The notes below the pieces were generated by a model that worked only from the letters and a program-made list of their open reading frames with translations, was not told the DNA's origin and did no database searches. From contig SVPL01000001.1 in the NCBI GenBank assembly GCA_015065925.1, positions 1 to 64,000 on the forward strand: 64,000 nucleotides of DNA, given 5' to 3'. The position numbers and the translations under genes are program-made. Each line of letters begins with the position of its first letter. Position 1 is the stretch's first letter. Shown here in pieces: positions 1 through 11,200 of this stretch. This stretch comes from Oscillospiraceae bacterium (lineage in GTDB: Bacteria > Bacillota > Clostridia > Oscillospirales > Acutalibacteraceae).

Positions 1-1963
1 CGCTATCACTATCTTTAAGGCCTGTTGACCTTATATTGGTATCCCAACCGGTCCACTTATCGCCTGTGGGGGGAACAGAATTGTAGTAACGGAACTCGCC
101 TGCTGTGTAGTTGGGATAAGGCTCTGTACCTGCTTTAACTACGGTATAAGCAGCTTCAAGGTTGGTGTTAGCTGCATAGTTTTCAAAACCACCTGCATAG
201 GCAAGAAGGTTCTTAGAAGTGAATACTGCCTTAAGGTCAGCATAAGAGCCTTCGATTTCGGTATCGGTAGAAACCAATTCAGTGCCGTTATACCAACCAT
301 CAAAGGTAAGGGTATCACTTTCAAAAAGGTCTACAGTAGCAATAGTTTTATCTGCTAAAACATCATAATATTTGTTTGCAGTGTGTTTGGTGTTTGCCAA
401 GGTATCGGTTTCGCCGTTAGCATTTTTGTACTCAACGGGAACAGCAGTAACATCGGTTGTTATTGCAAAGTTATCAAAATCGTAAACCTGACCGCCATTG
501 AGGAACTCAATACCCAAAGCAACGGTAGCATCCTGAGTGGCAGGAACATACCAGTTTGTCTTATCACTATTAAAGGTCCAAGCGCTATCAGCATAGGTAT
601 AACGCATATTCGCATTGGTGCTTGAGGATTTTGTTGCGCCTAATGCTGCAGCCTCCTGTAGGGTCTGTGCGCCAACAGCATTAAGGGTGTATTCGCCCTT
701 TATCCAGGTGGAGGTGTTAATACCGTCTGAATCTTTAAAGGTACGGCCGTGCTGAGAGCCTGAGCCCTGAGTTTTGTTGGCAAGTAAAGCACCGTCAGCA
801 TTATAATATGCCATAGTTCCTATATTTGAAGCAGTAACACGACGGATACGGGTAGAAGAGGTAGAGCCTGCATAGAAATAGGAATAACCGTTATTAGGAC
901 CGCTGTATTCTCTTTGTTTATCGGTAAAGGATGCTCCACTTTCGTGTTTATATACAGTTTCATCGCCTTCGGCTTTGATTGCATCATATTCGGCGCTGTA
1001 ATCTAAAGCGCCTGTCTCATAGAAGTCAAATGCGGGGGAACGACCTAGAGAATCGCTATCATGGAAGCCGAGTTCACTTGTATAGCGGGCATCAAAGGAA
1101 AACTGATAGGTTTTGCCGCCTATGAAGTTAATGTTATAATAATCTCCGCCTAAGCTTGCAGAAATCACATACTTCTTAATTGCAGTATCACCAATTGCTT
1201 GGTAGCCCCACATACGGGTGAATACATTGCCGTTTTCCTCTACTGCGTAGGGAATAACCTGAGCATTTTTGAAAAGGAAATTACCTGCATCGGTTTCGGA
1301 AGCGGGGAAGATTTTTGCGCCGCTTAAGGTAACAGAACCTGCGGTAAGACCGTCGGCAAACATTCTGATGTGGTTAATCCATTTGGTTGAGCCCTTAAAA
1401 AGGTAGGTGTAGGTGTAGGTTTTACCTGCAACAAGAGCTGCTGCATTATCTGCATTAGTGGTAGAAACGGTTTTATCACTGGTAGCATTTGCAGATACAC
1501 TGTTATAAGCAGCTTCTACTTTAAGGGGTGTAGTAACATCATTTCTTACACCAGCAATCTGACTAAGGGTATGATTCATAGAATCATTTGAATGGAAAAC
1601 GGGGTAAAGCTTAACGCCCTCGTTAATATCCTCAGAAGCGGTTACGGTAAGTGTAAATTGATGTAACACATTTTGGGTTAAACGAGCGCCATCAGTACCG
1701 TTAACGGGGTCTGTTGCTATGTCCCAACCTTTTATACCGTAGTTTACGCTGGTGGGGAAGGTAACGCCCGAAACAGTAAAGGTAGATTCGGGTGTTATGG
1801 TTTTTGTGCCATTGTTAGTAATCCAGTTATTAACAGGCAGGGTTTCAACTGCGGCGGGAGCCTCAGTTGCTGCCTCTTCAGCTGATACAGGCATAGTAAA
1901 CAAGCAGGTTACTGTGCTGAGTACCATTAAAAGAGACAATAGGATTGATAAAGTCTTTTTCAT
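1..1963 (-). CDS. Secreted surface protein, partial (C-terminus beyond window); signal peptide MKKTLSILLSLLMVLSTVTCLFTMPVSAEE and InlB B-repeat-like GWYNGTELVS module
   Basis: Read on the minus strand from ATG at 1963 with upstream GGAGGAGAAACC SD; frame stays open to the window edge, so it is absent from the ORF track. Confidence 0.85.
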   Translation of the reverse strand, partial: MKKTLSILLSLLMVLSTVTCLFTMPVSAEEAATEAPAAVETLPVNNWITNNGTKTITPESTFTVSGVTFPTSVNYGIKGWDIATDPVNGTDGARLTQNVLHQFTLTVTASEDINEGVKLYPVFHSNDSMNHTLSQIAGVRNDVTTPLKVEAAYNSVSANATSDKTVSTTNADNAAALVAGKTYTYTYLFKGSTKWINHIRMFADGLTAGSVTLSGAKIFPASETDAGNFLFKNAQVIPYAVEENGNVFTRMWGYQAIGDTAIKKYVISASLGGDYYNINFIGGKTYQFSFDARYTSELGFHDSDSLGRSPAFDFYETGALDYSAEYDAIKAEGDETVYKHESGASFTDKQREYSGPNNGYSYFYAGSTSSTRIRRVTASNIGTMAYYNADGALLANKTQGSGSQHGRTFKDSDGINTSTWIKGEYTLNAVGAQTLQEAAALGATKSSSTNANMRYTYADSAWTFNSDKTNWYVPATQDATVALGIEFLNGGQVYDFDNFAITTDVTAVPVEYKNANGETDTLANTKHTANKYYDVLADKTIATVDLFESDTLTFDGWYNGTELVSTDTEIEGSYADLKAVFTSKNLLAYAGGFENYAANTNLEAAYTVVKAGTEPYPNYTAGEFRYYNSVPPTGDKWTGWDTNIRSTGLKDSDS

Positions 1964-2328
1964 TTTTAGGTTTCTCCTCCCAAAAAAATATTTAATAAGT
2001 ACCCTTGAGGATACTATTATAGGATAATTATACAACCAAAAGAAAAAAATTTCAACTTGCCAGAAGTTAGAAAAAATATATTGTTTTTTATGCAATATTA
2101 CCTAATTTTATTTCTGTTTTTTCGCAAAATCCTATATATTGTGTATGATTTAGATATTAGACGCAAGAAATAAAAATTAAAAACAAATAAAACTAAACGA
2201 TAAATAAAAATTCAAATAAATTAACGCAAGCTTTTTAAATATTCTTTAGTTAAATCAGGAGCATTTGGATAAGCCGACTCGTATGCGCCCTTCTTTCTAT
2301 TCTTTCTATTCTTTATATTCTTTGGTCG

Positions 2329-2979
2329 CTATTTCAATTTTTGCAATTTCAGGGTATTAGCAATAACAATAAGCTGTGTTCCCTTTTCAAGAGGGAGTGC
2401 AGGATCCACCGTTGTGCTGATTTTGTCATCGTTTCGTATTGCAACCACATTAATGGAATATTTTTTACGAAGGCTAAGATCTATCAGCGTTTTACCAATC
2501 CATTCATCTCTTACATTGATCTCTACCATAGACACTTCGTTGGAAAGCTCTATCATTTCCGAAAAGCCTGAGGTAAGCAGATTTTGGGCAAGCCTTATTC
2601 CCGATTCTTTTTCAGGAAAAATCACCTTATCGGCGCCCACACGACTTAAAATCTTTTGATGCATTTCGTTGCCGCATTTAACAATAACAGTGGGTACACC
2701 TACTTCTTTGCAGAGAGTTACAGCCATAACGCTGGCTTCCAGATTGCTTGCCATAGCAACGATGACAACATCAACATTAGATATACCGAGTCTTTTAATC
2801 GCCTCAGGTTCGGTAATATCGGCGCATTTGCATACGGGAATTGTTTCGATGGCGTTATTGACATTGTTTTGATCAATATCAACCGCCAATACTTCTGCGC
2901 CGTTTGCTGCAAGCTCTTCTGCAACAGCCTTTCCATATCTGCCAAGACCTAATACGGCATAGGTTTTATTGATACTCAT
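2329..2979 (-). CDS. ktrA: Ktr/Trk potassium uptake regulatory subunit (RCK N and C domains)
   Basis: N-terminal Rossmann motif AVLGLGRYGKAVAEELAANGAEVLAVD; TrkA-C-like C-terminus; adjacent to the channel subunit. Confidence 0.95.
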   Translation of the reverse strand: MSINKTYAVLGLGRYGKAVAEELAANGAEVLAVDIDQNNVNNAIETIPVCKCADITEPEAIKRLGISNVDVVIVAMASNLEASVMAVTLCKEVGVPTVIVKCGNEMHQKILSRVGADKVIFPEKESGIRLAQNLLTSGFSEMIELSNEVSMVEINVRDEWIGKTLIDLSLRKKYSINVVAIRNDDKISTTVDPALPLEKGTQLIVIANTLKLQKLK

Positions 2980-2994
2980 AATATTTATCCCTTC

Positions 2995-4392
2995 TTATCC
3001 CACAATAATTTCTTCGCTGGGGTTTCTTACGATATTCTGATTATCTTTGCTTCGCTTAAATGCAACGGCAAGCGTTATAGGGCCTACTCTGCCAAGATAC
3101 ATCGTTATGATAACAATGAGTTTACCGATACTATTAAGAGAAGCGGTAAGATTTCTTGTAAGGCCAACGGTAGCCGTTGCGCTGACCGTTTCATAAACTA
3201 TATCCAATGCGTTTGCATCTGTCACTACGGAAAGCAAAACCGTTGAAGCAAACATAATAATAAATGACATACAGGTAACGGCTACCGCTTTGCTGACAGC
3301 CTGTTTTGTGAGTCGTCTGCCAAACACTTCTGTATCCTCTTTGTTACGGATAGAAGCGATTGCAGATGCCATAAGCACGGCAAAGGTAACAGTTTTAACT
3401 CCTCCGGCTGTACCTACGGGCGAACCGCCGATAAACATTAACAGCAAGCACACCACCGATGAAGCATTCGTGAGGTTTTCCTGAGGCACCGTTGCAAAGC
3501 CTGCAGTTCTTGTTGTGACCGACTGAAACAAGGATACCTCCACCTTCTGCAACAGGGTATAGTCTTTTATGGTTTGCGGATTGTTATATTCAAAAATAAA
3601 AATCAAAACGGTGCCAACAAAAATCAAAATCAAGGTTGTTGTAATTGCAATTTTACTGTGCAAGGTGAGAGCTTTAAAAAATTTTACCTTTTTTGTTTTG
3701 GCTTTCTTTAAAACCCTTAGTACATCCCACCAAACAATATAACCGATACCGCCTAATATAATCAAAACGCAGGTTACAATATTGATAATGGGATTAAGCG
3801 CATAATCACAAAGACTGTTTTCGGCAATGATATCAATACCCGCATTGCAAAAGGCGGAAACTGAATTAAACACCGATATCCATATTCCTTTTGCCCCAAA
3901 CTCAGGTATAAAAACCGTCATATAAAGCAGTGCGCCAACGCTTTCTATTATAAGCGTTCCTGTCACAACCTTTTTCACAAACCGAACAAGTCCCGAAAGC
4001 GAATTCAGATTAAAGGCATCTTGCAAGAGCAGTCTGTCACCTATACCCATTTTCTTGTGCAGAAGTATCATTAATCCCGACATAATGGTAATAACACCAA
4101 GACCGCCAATCTGAATCAGTAACAGAATAACAACCTGCCCGAAAACGCTCCAGGAAGAAACTGTAGGCGTTACTACCAAGCCTGTAACACAGGTGGAGGT
4201 GGTTGCCGTAAAAAGCGCATCCAAAAAAGAAGTCGGTTTTCCATCAGCAGAGCTTATAGGAAGGGAAAGCAACAATGCGCCTATCAATATCGCTATCAAA
4301 AAGCTCAACAATATAATATGTGTTGTTGATACCAAAAAACGGTGTTTTTTCATAAATTCATCATACCCCCCTAAATTACTGTTATAAAACAA
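2995..4392 (-). CDS. ktrB: TrkH/KtrB family potassium transporter subunit
   Basis: TTSTCVTGLVV, TRTAGFATV, GGSPVGTAGGVKT pore-type motifs; multi-TM. Confidence 0.95.
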   Translation of the reverse strand: MFYNSNLGGYDEFMKKHRFLVSTTHIILLSFLIAILIGALLLSLPISSADGKPTSFLDALFTATTSTCVTGLVVTPTVSSWSVFGQVVILLLIQIGGLGVITIMSGLMILLHKKMGIGDRLLLQDAFNLNSLSGLVRFVKKVVTGTLIIESVGALLYMTVFIPEFGAKGIWISVFNSVSAFCNAGIDIIAENSLCDYALNPIINIVTCVLIILGGIGYIVWWDVLRVLKKAKTKKVKFFKALTLHSKIAITTTLILIFVGTVLIFIFEYNNPQTIKDYTLLQKVEVSLFQSVTTRTAGFATVPQENLTNASSVVCLLLMFIGGSPVGTAGGVKTVTFAVLMASAIASIRNKEDTEVFGRRLTKQAVSKAVAVTCMSFIIMFASTVLLSVVTDANALDIVYETVSATATVGLTRNLTASLNSIGKLIVIITMYLGRVGPITLAVAFKRSKDNQNIVRNPSEEIIVG

Positions 4393-4429
4393 AAATTAAC
4401 AATATATTTTTTGTTGGATAGCTATGAGC

Positions 4430-4942
4430 TTATATTTCAGGGACTATATAATTTTGTTCCTTGAGCGCTTTTTCGATTGTATCGAGAACCTCTTCTGAAT
4501 CAGCGCGAACGGTGTGATAATGATAGCCTCCGGTAATGTTCATAAGCTCCGACGACTTCCCTGTTCTTACACCCTCCAGGAACTGTACTATATGATGTCT
4601 TGATGATATATTAAGTGTTGCTGTCATTTTTCCATACACCTTGTGCCATACATAAACATTTGCAACCGTACCACCCAGATCTACAATTAGCGAAAGCTCG
4701 TCCTCTGTTTGCTCTGTAGTATGATAAACCTTGAATACTCGCTCCTTCAAAGGCGATTTCTGCATAATATAGCCGTTGTGCGTGGAAAGAATATCATAGC
4801 CATCAGCCTTTAAAGCAGAAATATCTCCAACAATAATCTGTCTTGAAACACCAAGCATTTCTGATAGTTTTCCGCCTGATACAGCCTGTTTTTCAGACAT
4901 TATTATGTTCACAATTTCTTTTCTTCGCTCCGCTGCTTTCAT
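4430..4942 (-). CDS. niaR: NiaR-type transcriptional repressor of NAD metabolism (HTH_11 + 3H domain)
   Basis: Start MKAAERRKEIVNIIM preceded by GGAGGA; 3H-domain His residues (WHKVYG, HHI, YHYHTV); last gene of the nad operon. Confidence 0.9.
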   Translation of the reverse strand: MKAAERRKEIVNIIMSEKQAVSGGKLSEMLGVSRQIIVGDISALKADGYDILSTHNGYIMQKSPLKERVFKVYHTTEQTEDELSLIVDLGGTVANVYVWHKVYGKMTATLNISSRHHIVQFLEGVRTGKSSELMNITGGYHYHTVRADSEEVLDTIEKALKEQNYIVPEI

Positions 4943-4955
4943 TAACATTCCTCCA

Positions 4956-5807
4956 TCAGATTGCGTGAAGATTTTTAAGCGAAAGGTCAAGAATTGGTGA
5001 TGAATGTGTGAGCGCTCCGCTTGAAATATAATCAACACCAATATCTATAAGTTTTTCAACATTTTCCTTGGTAACATTACCGCTACATTCTGTTTCGGCT
5101 TTTCCTGCGGTGAGTCTGACTGCTTCTTTCATATCTTCAATGCTCATATTATCAAGCATAATAATATCAGCCCCCGCTTCTAAAGCTTCTCTAAGCATAT
5201 CGAGGTTTTCTACCTCAACTTCAATCTTACGAACAAAGGGAGCATATTCCTTAGCCATCATCACCGCCTCTTTAACACCGCCTGCGGCTCCGATATGATT
5301 GTCCTTTAAAAGAATACCGTCGCTTAAATTGTAACGGTGATTGTAGCCGCCGCCAACCTTAACGGCATACTTTTCAAAGATGCGCATACCGGGTGTAGTC
5401 TTACGGGTATCAAGAAGCTTTGTATTACTGCCTTTGAGAAGATTGGCAATTTTACGGGTATAGGTTGCAATACCACTCATACGCTGCAGATAATTAAGCG
5501 CCGTTCTTTCGCCCGAAAGAAGTACACGGATATCACCGCGAACCACACCGAGCTTCTGCCCCTTTTCAACCTCGTCGCCGTCCTTACAGGTAAAGACTAC
5601 CTCTGTTTTTTCGTCAAGAAGCTCAAACACTCTTTTGAAGACATCAAGACCTGCGATAACACCGTCTTCCTTGCAAATGAGTTCTACTTCACCAAGCTGA
5701 TACTCTCTCATAACCGAATTAGTGGTAATATCCTCGCTTGTGATGTCCTCCTGTAAAGCAAGCATAATCAAGTTGTCTGCGTTTAATTTCATCGAAATAT
5801 TATTCAT
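4956..5807 (-). CDS. nadC: Nicotinate-nucleotide pyrophosphorylase (carboxylating)
   Basis: LDTRKTTPGMRIFEKYAVKVGGGYNHRYNLSDGILLKDNH signature. Confidence 0.98.
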   Translation of the reverse strand: MNNISMKLNADNLIMLALQEDITSEDITTNSVMREYQLGEVELICKEDGVIAGLDVFKRVFELLDEKTEVVFTCKDGDEVEKGQKLGVVRGDIRVLLSGERTALNYLQRMSGIATYTRKIANLLKGSNTKLLDTRKTTPGMRIFEKYAVKVGGGYNHRYNLSDGILLKDNHIGAAGGVKEAVMMAKEYAPFVRKIEVEVENLDMLREALEAGADIIMLDNMSIEDMKEAVRLTAGKAETECSGNVTKENVEKLIDIGVDYISSGALTHSSPILDLSLKNLHAI

Positions 5808-7074
5808 GGCTTTGTTTCTCCTTTTCGATAGCTGTTAGAACCAATTCCTTATATTTTTCCTCATATCCCTCATATTGAGCCGCATCAACAGTATATTCAT
5901 CCACCGACTCATTGGGTAAATAGTTAGCAATAATGTGCTTTGCCGCGCGTTTTGCAAAGACAAGGCTTTCAAGCAACGAGTTACTTGCCAAACGGTTTCT
6001 TCCGTGAACACCGTTGCAAGCCGTCTCTCCAATGGCGTACAGGCGAACCATAGAGGTTTTACTATAACTGTCAACAGCAATGCCACCCATAAAATAGTGC
6101 TGCGAGGGAACAACCGGAATAGGCTCCTTTGTAATGTCGTAGCCTTCATCCAAGCACTTCTGATAGATATTTGGAAAATGAGTCTTAATTTCTTCTTCGG
6201 GGATTGGCGCCAATGAAAGCCACACGTGCTCGGTGCCTTCCTTTTTCATTTCCTCAAAGATTGCATTTGCAACGACATCACGGGGAAGCAGCTCATTGAC
6301 AAATCTGTCACCCTTGGAGTTTAGCAAAATTGCACCCTCACCGCGAACCGACTCGGAAATAAGGAACTCCCGACCGTGCTTTTTGGTATAAAGGGTTGTA
6401 GGATGTATTTGTATATAATCAATATGTTGGATTTTAATACCATACTTGAGAGCAAGCGCCAAAGCATCGCCTGTCAGGTGTCGGTAGTTGGTAGAGTGCT
6501 TAAAGAGTCCACCAATACCGCCCGTAGCAAGCACAGTATAATCTGCAATAACCGAAACATAATTTCCGTTCTCATCACGGCCGACAATACCGTTACAGTG
6601 ATTATTACAGCTTATAAGGTCTACCATTGTAAAGTTTTCAATAAGAGTAATATTCTTTCTGCTCTTTGCAGTTTGGAGCAGATGTGAGGTTATTTCCTTA
6701 CCTGTTTCATCCTCGTGGAATAAAATTCTCGGTCTGGAGTGAGCCCCCTCGCGAGTATAGATGAAGCTTTCGTTGTTCTTTTCAAATTGAACACCAAAAG
6801 AAACAAGATCGGCAATTACATCCTGTGAAGACTCAATCATAATTTCAACCGATTCGGGGTTATTTTCGTAATGACCTGCCTTCATCGTATCTTCAAAGAA
6901 GGACTTGTGATCATCCTCATCACGCAAAACACAGATACCGCCTTGCGCTAAATAGGAGTCGCTTTTACGGGCTATGTTCTTGGTTACCACCGTAACCTTT
7001 TTATCTTTCGGTAGGTTCAGTGCGCAGTAAAGCCCGGCTACGCCACAGCCTACAATTAAAATATCCGTTTTCAT
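5800..7074 (-). CDS. nadB: L-aspartate oxidase
   Basis: FAD-binding MKTDILIVGCGVAGLYCAL; GGIGGLF; HGRNRLASNSLLESLVF; start trimmed from the track ORF because upstream codons overlap nadA. Confidence 0.96.
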   Translation of the reverse strand: MKTDILIVGCGVAGLYCALNLPKDKKVTVVTKNIARKSDSYLAQGGICVLRDEDDHKSFFEDTMKAGHYENNPESVEIMIESSQDVIADLVSFGVQFEKNNESFIYTREGAHSRPRILFHEDETGKEITSHLLQTAKSRKNITLIENFTMVDLISCNNHCNGIVGRDENGNYVSVIADYTVLATGGIGGLFKHSTNYRHLTGDALALALKYGIKIQHIDYIQIHPTTLYTKKHGREFLISESVRGEGAILLNSKGDRFVNELLPRDVVANAIFEEMKKEGTEHVWLSLAPIPEEEIKTHFPNIYQKCLDEGYDITKEPIPVVPSQHYFMGGIAVDSYSKTSMVRLYAIGETACNGVHGRNRLASNSLLESLVFAKRAAKHIIANYLPNESVDEYTVDAAQYEGYEEKYKELVLTAIEKEKQSHE

Positions 7075-7075
7075 A

Positions 7076-7975
7076 TCATTTGGCAAGCTCCAACATTCTA
7101 TCCAATGGAAGAATCGCATCTTCACGGGTTTTGTCGTCCACTGTAATTTCTTTATCTTCCTTTTCAAGAACAGACAAAACTGCCTCAAGTGTATTTAATT
7201 TCATATCTGCACAACACGGATGCGGATTTGGGTAGTAGAACCGCTTATTCGGATTGTCGGTTATCAGCTTAAAATCAACACCATCTTCGGTACAAATTAT
7301 AAACTCTTTTTCATCACTTGCCTTTGCAAATGCAATTATATCCGCCGTACTGCCGATATAATCAGACAGTTCAAGCACCGATGCGTCACACTCAGGATGA
7401 GTCAGCACCAAGGCATCGGGATGCAGCTTCCTCTGTTCCCGTATTTGTGCTGCCGTTATCTTTGCGTGAATAGGACAACAGCCGTCATTGAGTATAATGT
7501 TCTTCTCGGGCACCTGCTCTGCAACAAAGCTGCCTAAATTCCTATCGGGAATGAAAAAAATATTCTTGTTCGGTAATGCCCTCACGATGTTAACTGCATT
7601 GGAGGAGGTTACGCAAACATCACTCTTGCATTTCAACTCTGCCGTGGAATTGATATAGCAAACAACCGCCAAATCATCGTATTTGCTTCGCATTTCTTCA
7701 ATGATACCATCTGTCACCATATGTGCCATCGGACAGTCAGCAGACAGGTCTGGCATCAAGACTTTCTTGGTTGGATTTAGTATTTTTGCGCTCTCTCCCA
7801 TAAAGCATACCCCGCAGAACACAATAACATCCGCATTGCTCTGTTTGGCTATCTTTGCAAGATAGAATGAGTCGCCCACAAAGTCGGCTATCTCCTGCAC
7901 CTCGGCAGGAGCATAATAATGAGCAAGAATAACGGCATTCTTCGCTAGCTTCAATTGTTCGATTTGATTTTTCAT
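7076..7975 (-). CDS. nadA: Quinolinate synthase
   Basis: ILAHYYAPAEVQEIADFVGDS, HPECDASV, CADMKLNTLEAV motifs; start at MKNQIEQ. Confidence 0.98.
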   Translation of the reverse strand: MKNQIEQLKLAKNAVILAHYYAPAEVQEIADFVGDSFYLAKIAKQSNADVIVFCGVCFMGESAKILNPTKKVLMPDLSADCPMAHMVTDGIIEEMRSKYDDLAVVCYINSTAELKCKSDVCVTSSNAVNIVRALPNKNIFFIPDRNLGSFVAEQVPEKNIILNDGCCPIHAKITAAQIREQRKLHPDALVLTHPECDASVLELSDYIGSTADIIAFAKASDEKEFIICTEDGVDFKLITDNPNKRFYYPNPHPCCADMKLNTLEAVLSVLEKEDKEITVDDKTREDAILPLDRMLELAK

Positions 7976-8020
7976 ACGCGCCTTTCCTTTATCCCTCGAA
8001 CTGAAATTTATAATGCTACT

Positions 8021-8050
8021 ATTATAGCACAAAAACTTTACATCTGTCAA
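8021..8050 (-). promoter_or_regulatory. Sigma-A-type promoter of nadA: -35 TTGACA (8045-8050), 18-nt spacer, extended -10 TGCTATAAT (TATAAT 8021-8026)
   Basis: Exact consensus hexamers on the minus strand upstream of nadA. Confidence 0.85.
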
Positions 8051-8062
8051 CTTATCTGTAAA
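8037..8062. promoter_or_regulatory. Candidate NiaR operator: TTTACA-N14-TGTAAA inverted repeat covering the -35 of nadA
   Basis: TTTACATCTGTCAACTTATCTGTAAA read directly; niaR is in the downstream operon. Confidence 0.55.
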
Positions 8063-8124
8063 CCTTTTTTGGTAGAAGTTTACGAAGAAAGTGCCTTGTT
8101 ATATGTATAGTGTGCATAAAAATC

Positions 8125-8161
8125 AAAAAGTCGAATGGATATATAGTCCATCCGACTTTTT
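8125..8161 (-). terminator. Intrinsic terminator
   Basis: AAAAAGTCGAATGGATATATAGTCCATCCGACTTTTT hairpin just downstream of the 8214 gene. Confidence 0.8.
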
Positions 8162-8213
8162 GTTATTTTTTAAAATTTCATTAAAAATCCCAACTGAATT
8201 TTAATGCTTTATT

Positions 8214-11200
8214 TTAAAAGGGGCAATTTGTATTAGGCTTTCTTTTGCCCAAAAGCTGAGAACCGAAAACTATTACACCGCTTACAAAGGCTAATGCTAT
8301 AAGCATTGTAATATTTACATAATCACCCATTTTTGGATTTTCGGAAGCGTCATTCTTTGGAGCTTCCTCATCAGAAATTTCGGGATTTTCAGGTTCTTTT
8401 GGATTTTCGGGATTTTCAGGGTTTTCGGGATTTTCCTGAACTATCTCGATTTCGTTTACAACCTCATTAGAGGTGTAGTTATTTGAGCCCTCCATAGCCG
8501 TAGCGACATTAGAGATTGAAGCAGCCCCGTCAACATCATTAACCTTAACCTTAAAGCTAACAGTTAAGCTTTCACCTGCGGGAACGGTAACATTCCAGGT
8601 AATTTCGCCGTCTTCATAGATGCCGCCGTTATCGGCAGAGCCTTCCACATAGGTGGTGTACTCAGGAATGGTATCGGTAACGGTTACGGTTGCTTCTTTG
8701 GTGTCGGTATTGGTGTACTTAATCTTGTAAACAAGCTCGTCGCCTTCATAAACCTTTTCGCCGTCGATACTAACGGTAAGGTCGCTCGCATTAAATACAT
8801 CCTTTTCAACCTTATCTTCTACGGTGTAGTTAGTAACAATATTTGTATCATAGGTGTTGGTGCCATTAAATACCTTTGCTGTATTTTCAATTTCCTTGGC
8901 GCCGATATCCTCATTAACCTTAACCATAAAGGCAACAGTTACTGTTGTCCAAGGCTGAACATCTTCAATCTCCCAAGTGAGTGTACCGTTTGAATAGGTG
9001 CCGCCGTTATTGGCAGAGCCTTCTACATAGGTGGTGTACTCAGGGATTTGGTCAGTTATGGTTAAATCAACCGTATTGTAGGAGGTGTTTACATAGCTTA
9101 TGTTGTAGATAAGCTCATCGCCTTCATAAACCTTTTCACCGTCGATGCTTGTATAAATGTCCTTAGGGCTGAATACATCCTTTTCTACGGGGTCCTTAAA
9201 GGTATGATTGTTAACGGTATTGGTTGTGTAGGTGTTTGTGCCGTCGCGAACTATAGCGGTATTTGCCACAATAGAGTCATTCTCATCCACCTTAACACTA
9301 AACTGAACCATAACAGACCTGCCTCTTGGCACCGTTAATATCCAATCAATATTACCGCCTGCGTAGGTGCCGCCGTGAGAAGCAGAGCCTTCTACATAAC
9401 TGGTGTATGCAGGAATGGTATCACTGATTTCTACGGTTACTTCTTTGCCTGTGTAATTGTAGTAGTAGATGTAGTAGGTAAGAACTTCTCCTGCTTCAAC
9501 AAAATTGCCATCAATCTTAGCCGATGCATTTTCCTGCCTTGCAACCTCTTTTTCGGTTGCTTCGTCAAAGGTTGCATTAACAAAGGAGCAGGCTATATTA
9601 TTGTTATTTGTTTCGGTAACACCGCTATCCATATTAATAACGGTTGCCTCAAGCTTGCCTGTACCGTGGTCGCGAACCTGAACACGGTATCCGTGCTGAG
9701 TAGTATCATAAACTACCATTTCCATAGGATTGTAGGTTTCGTCCTCGTCAATCACATAGAAATATGTGCCGGGTTCGGTATAGGTTATGGCAGTAAATTC
9801 AAATTCACCGTTTACATCATTTGTTTTGGTTTCCTTTAAAAGTGAGTTATTTGCCGAAATATCCAAATTATGATCGGTTTCATAAAGCTTGAACGCAAAA
9901 TCCCCTGCCTTTAAGGTGGCACCCTTAAACTCCTTAGTACCCTTGAAGGTAACTGTAGTAGCCGCCGCCTTATAGGTGTTTGTGAAAACGATTTCGTTGT
10001 TTTTCACATTAGCCGATGGGGTTAAGGTGCCGTCGCCGTTATCGGTAACTGTAACGGTTATATTATATCTTTGAGCATCATAGGTAACGCCATTAAGAGT
10101 ATATTTATTTGTTGCGGTATCTAAAGTTGCGCCGTTTGGAACCACCTCAGCAATGGTGTAGGTGTAGGTGCCTGCGGAAGTGTAGGTTATTTCAGAAAAC
10201 TCAAAGGAGCCGTTTGTGTGATTTTTAACAACCTCTTTTGGCGTGGTGGCATTGCCTTCATAAAGAGCAAACTCAAATTCGCCGCTTTGCATAACTCTGC
10301 CGTTCAATACCTTTTTACCTGCAAGGTTATAGGTTGTGGGAGCCACATTATATTGGTTTTTAAAGGTAACAACGGTACTTGTAGAGTCCTCAAAATAATA
10401 TGTAGCCTTAAGGGTACCTGTTTGAACATCATTTTCAACCTCAACAACCAAATCGTAAATGGTGGTGTCGTAGGTTACGCCGTCCTTAACGCCGTTTGCG
10501 GGAGCAACCTCTTTAATATCATACTCATATTTACCAACCTTGGTGAAATTGAGAACATTATTTTTAGTAAGAGGATTATTGGAGTCTACCGCTTTGAAGT
10601 CGATATTTCCGTTTGCGTCATTTGTGCCGCGAAGTATTGCGGTAGCTTTGCCGTTTTCATAGACCTCAAAGGTAAAGTCGCCGCCATTAAGAGATTTGTT
10701 TGTTAAAGATTTTTTAACAAGTGCGTCAACATCTAAAGATGTATCTGCGGGATCATAGGTGTTGGTGAAATAAAGCTTACCCTTGTTATTATCGGTAACG
10801 GTAGGTGCTTTTTCATCCTTTGCGGCGTCGTTATGGGGAGTGATTGTCATAGTGGCTTCAAGCTTACCGCCATTTTCTGAAACAACCACCTTTACAAGGT
10901 ACTGGGCACCTGAATAACTCCAACCCGCTTTACCTGTATTTTCCTCATAAACAAGGTAATAATGTGTGCCGATTTGCGAAGTAGTATAAACACCGCTTAT
11001 ACGTGCCTCTCCTGCGGCATCGGAAAGAATGCTGTTGGTAGATGTTTCGGGCTGATTGGGGGTTAAAGGATTACCGTTTTCATCCACTGCAATAGATCTG
11101 AACTTAAAGCCTGACTTGGAAATTTCGGTATCGTATGATAGATTATTAACCTCTTTCACAATATCCATACTGATAGGTGCAGTTTCATAGGTATTGTTAA

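Noticed and set aside
4943-5041. N-terminal extension of niaR in the ORF track
   Set aside because: Overlaps nadC; GGAGGA precedes the ATG at 4942
5337-5756. 139-aa plus-strand ORF opposite nadC
   Set aside because: nadC on the other strand is unambiguous
7075-7188. 38-aa N-terminal extension of nadB in the ORF track
   Set aside because: Overlaps nadA; the FAD-binding start MKTDILIVG is at 7074
9375-9839. Plus-strand ORFs (154 and 162 aa, etc.) inside the 2241-aa adhesin gene
   Set aside because: Antisense shadow ORFs of a well-supported repetitive CDS; no SD or recognisable domains
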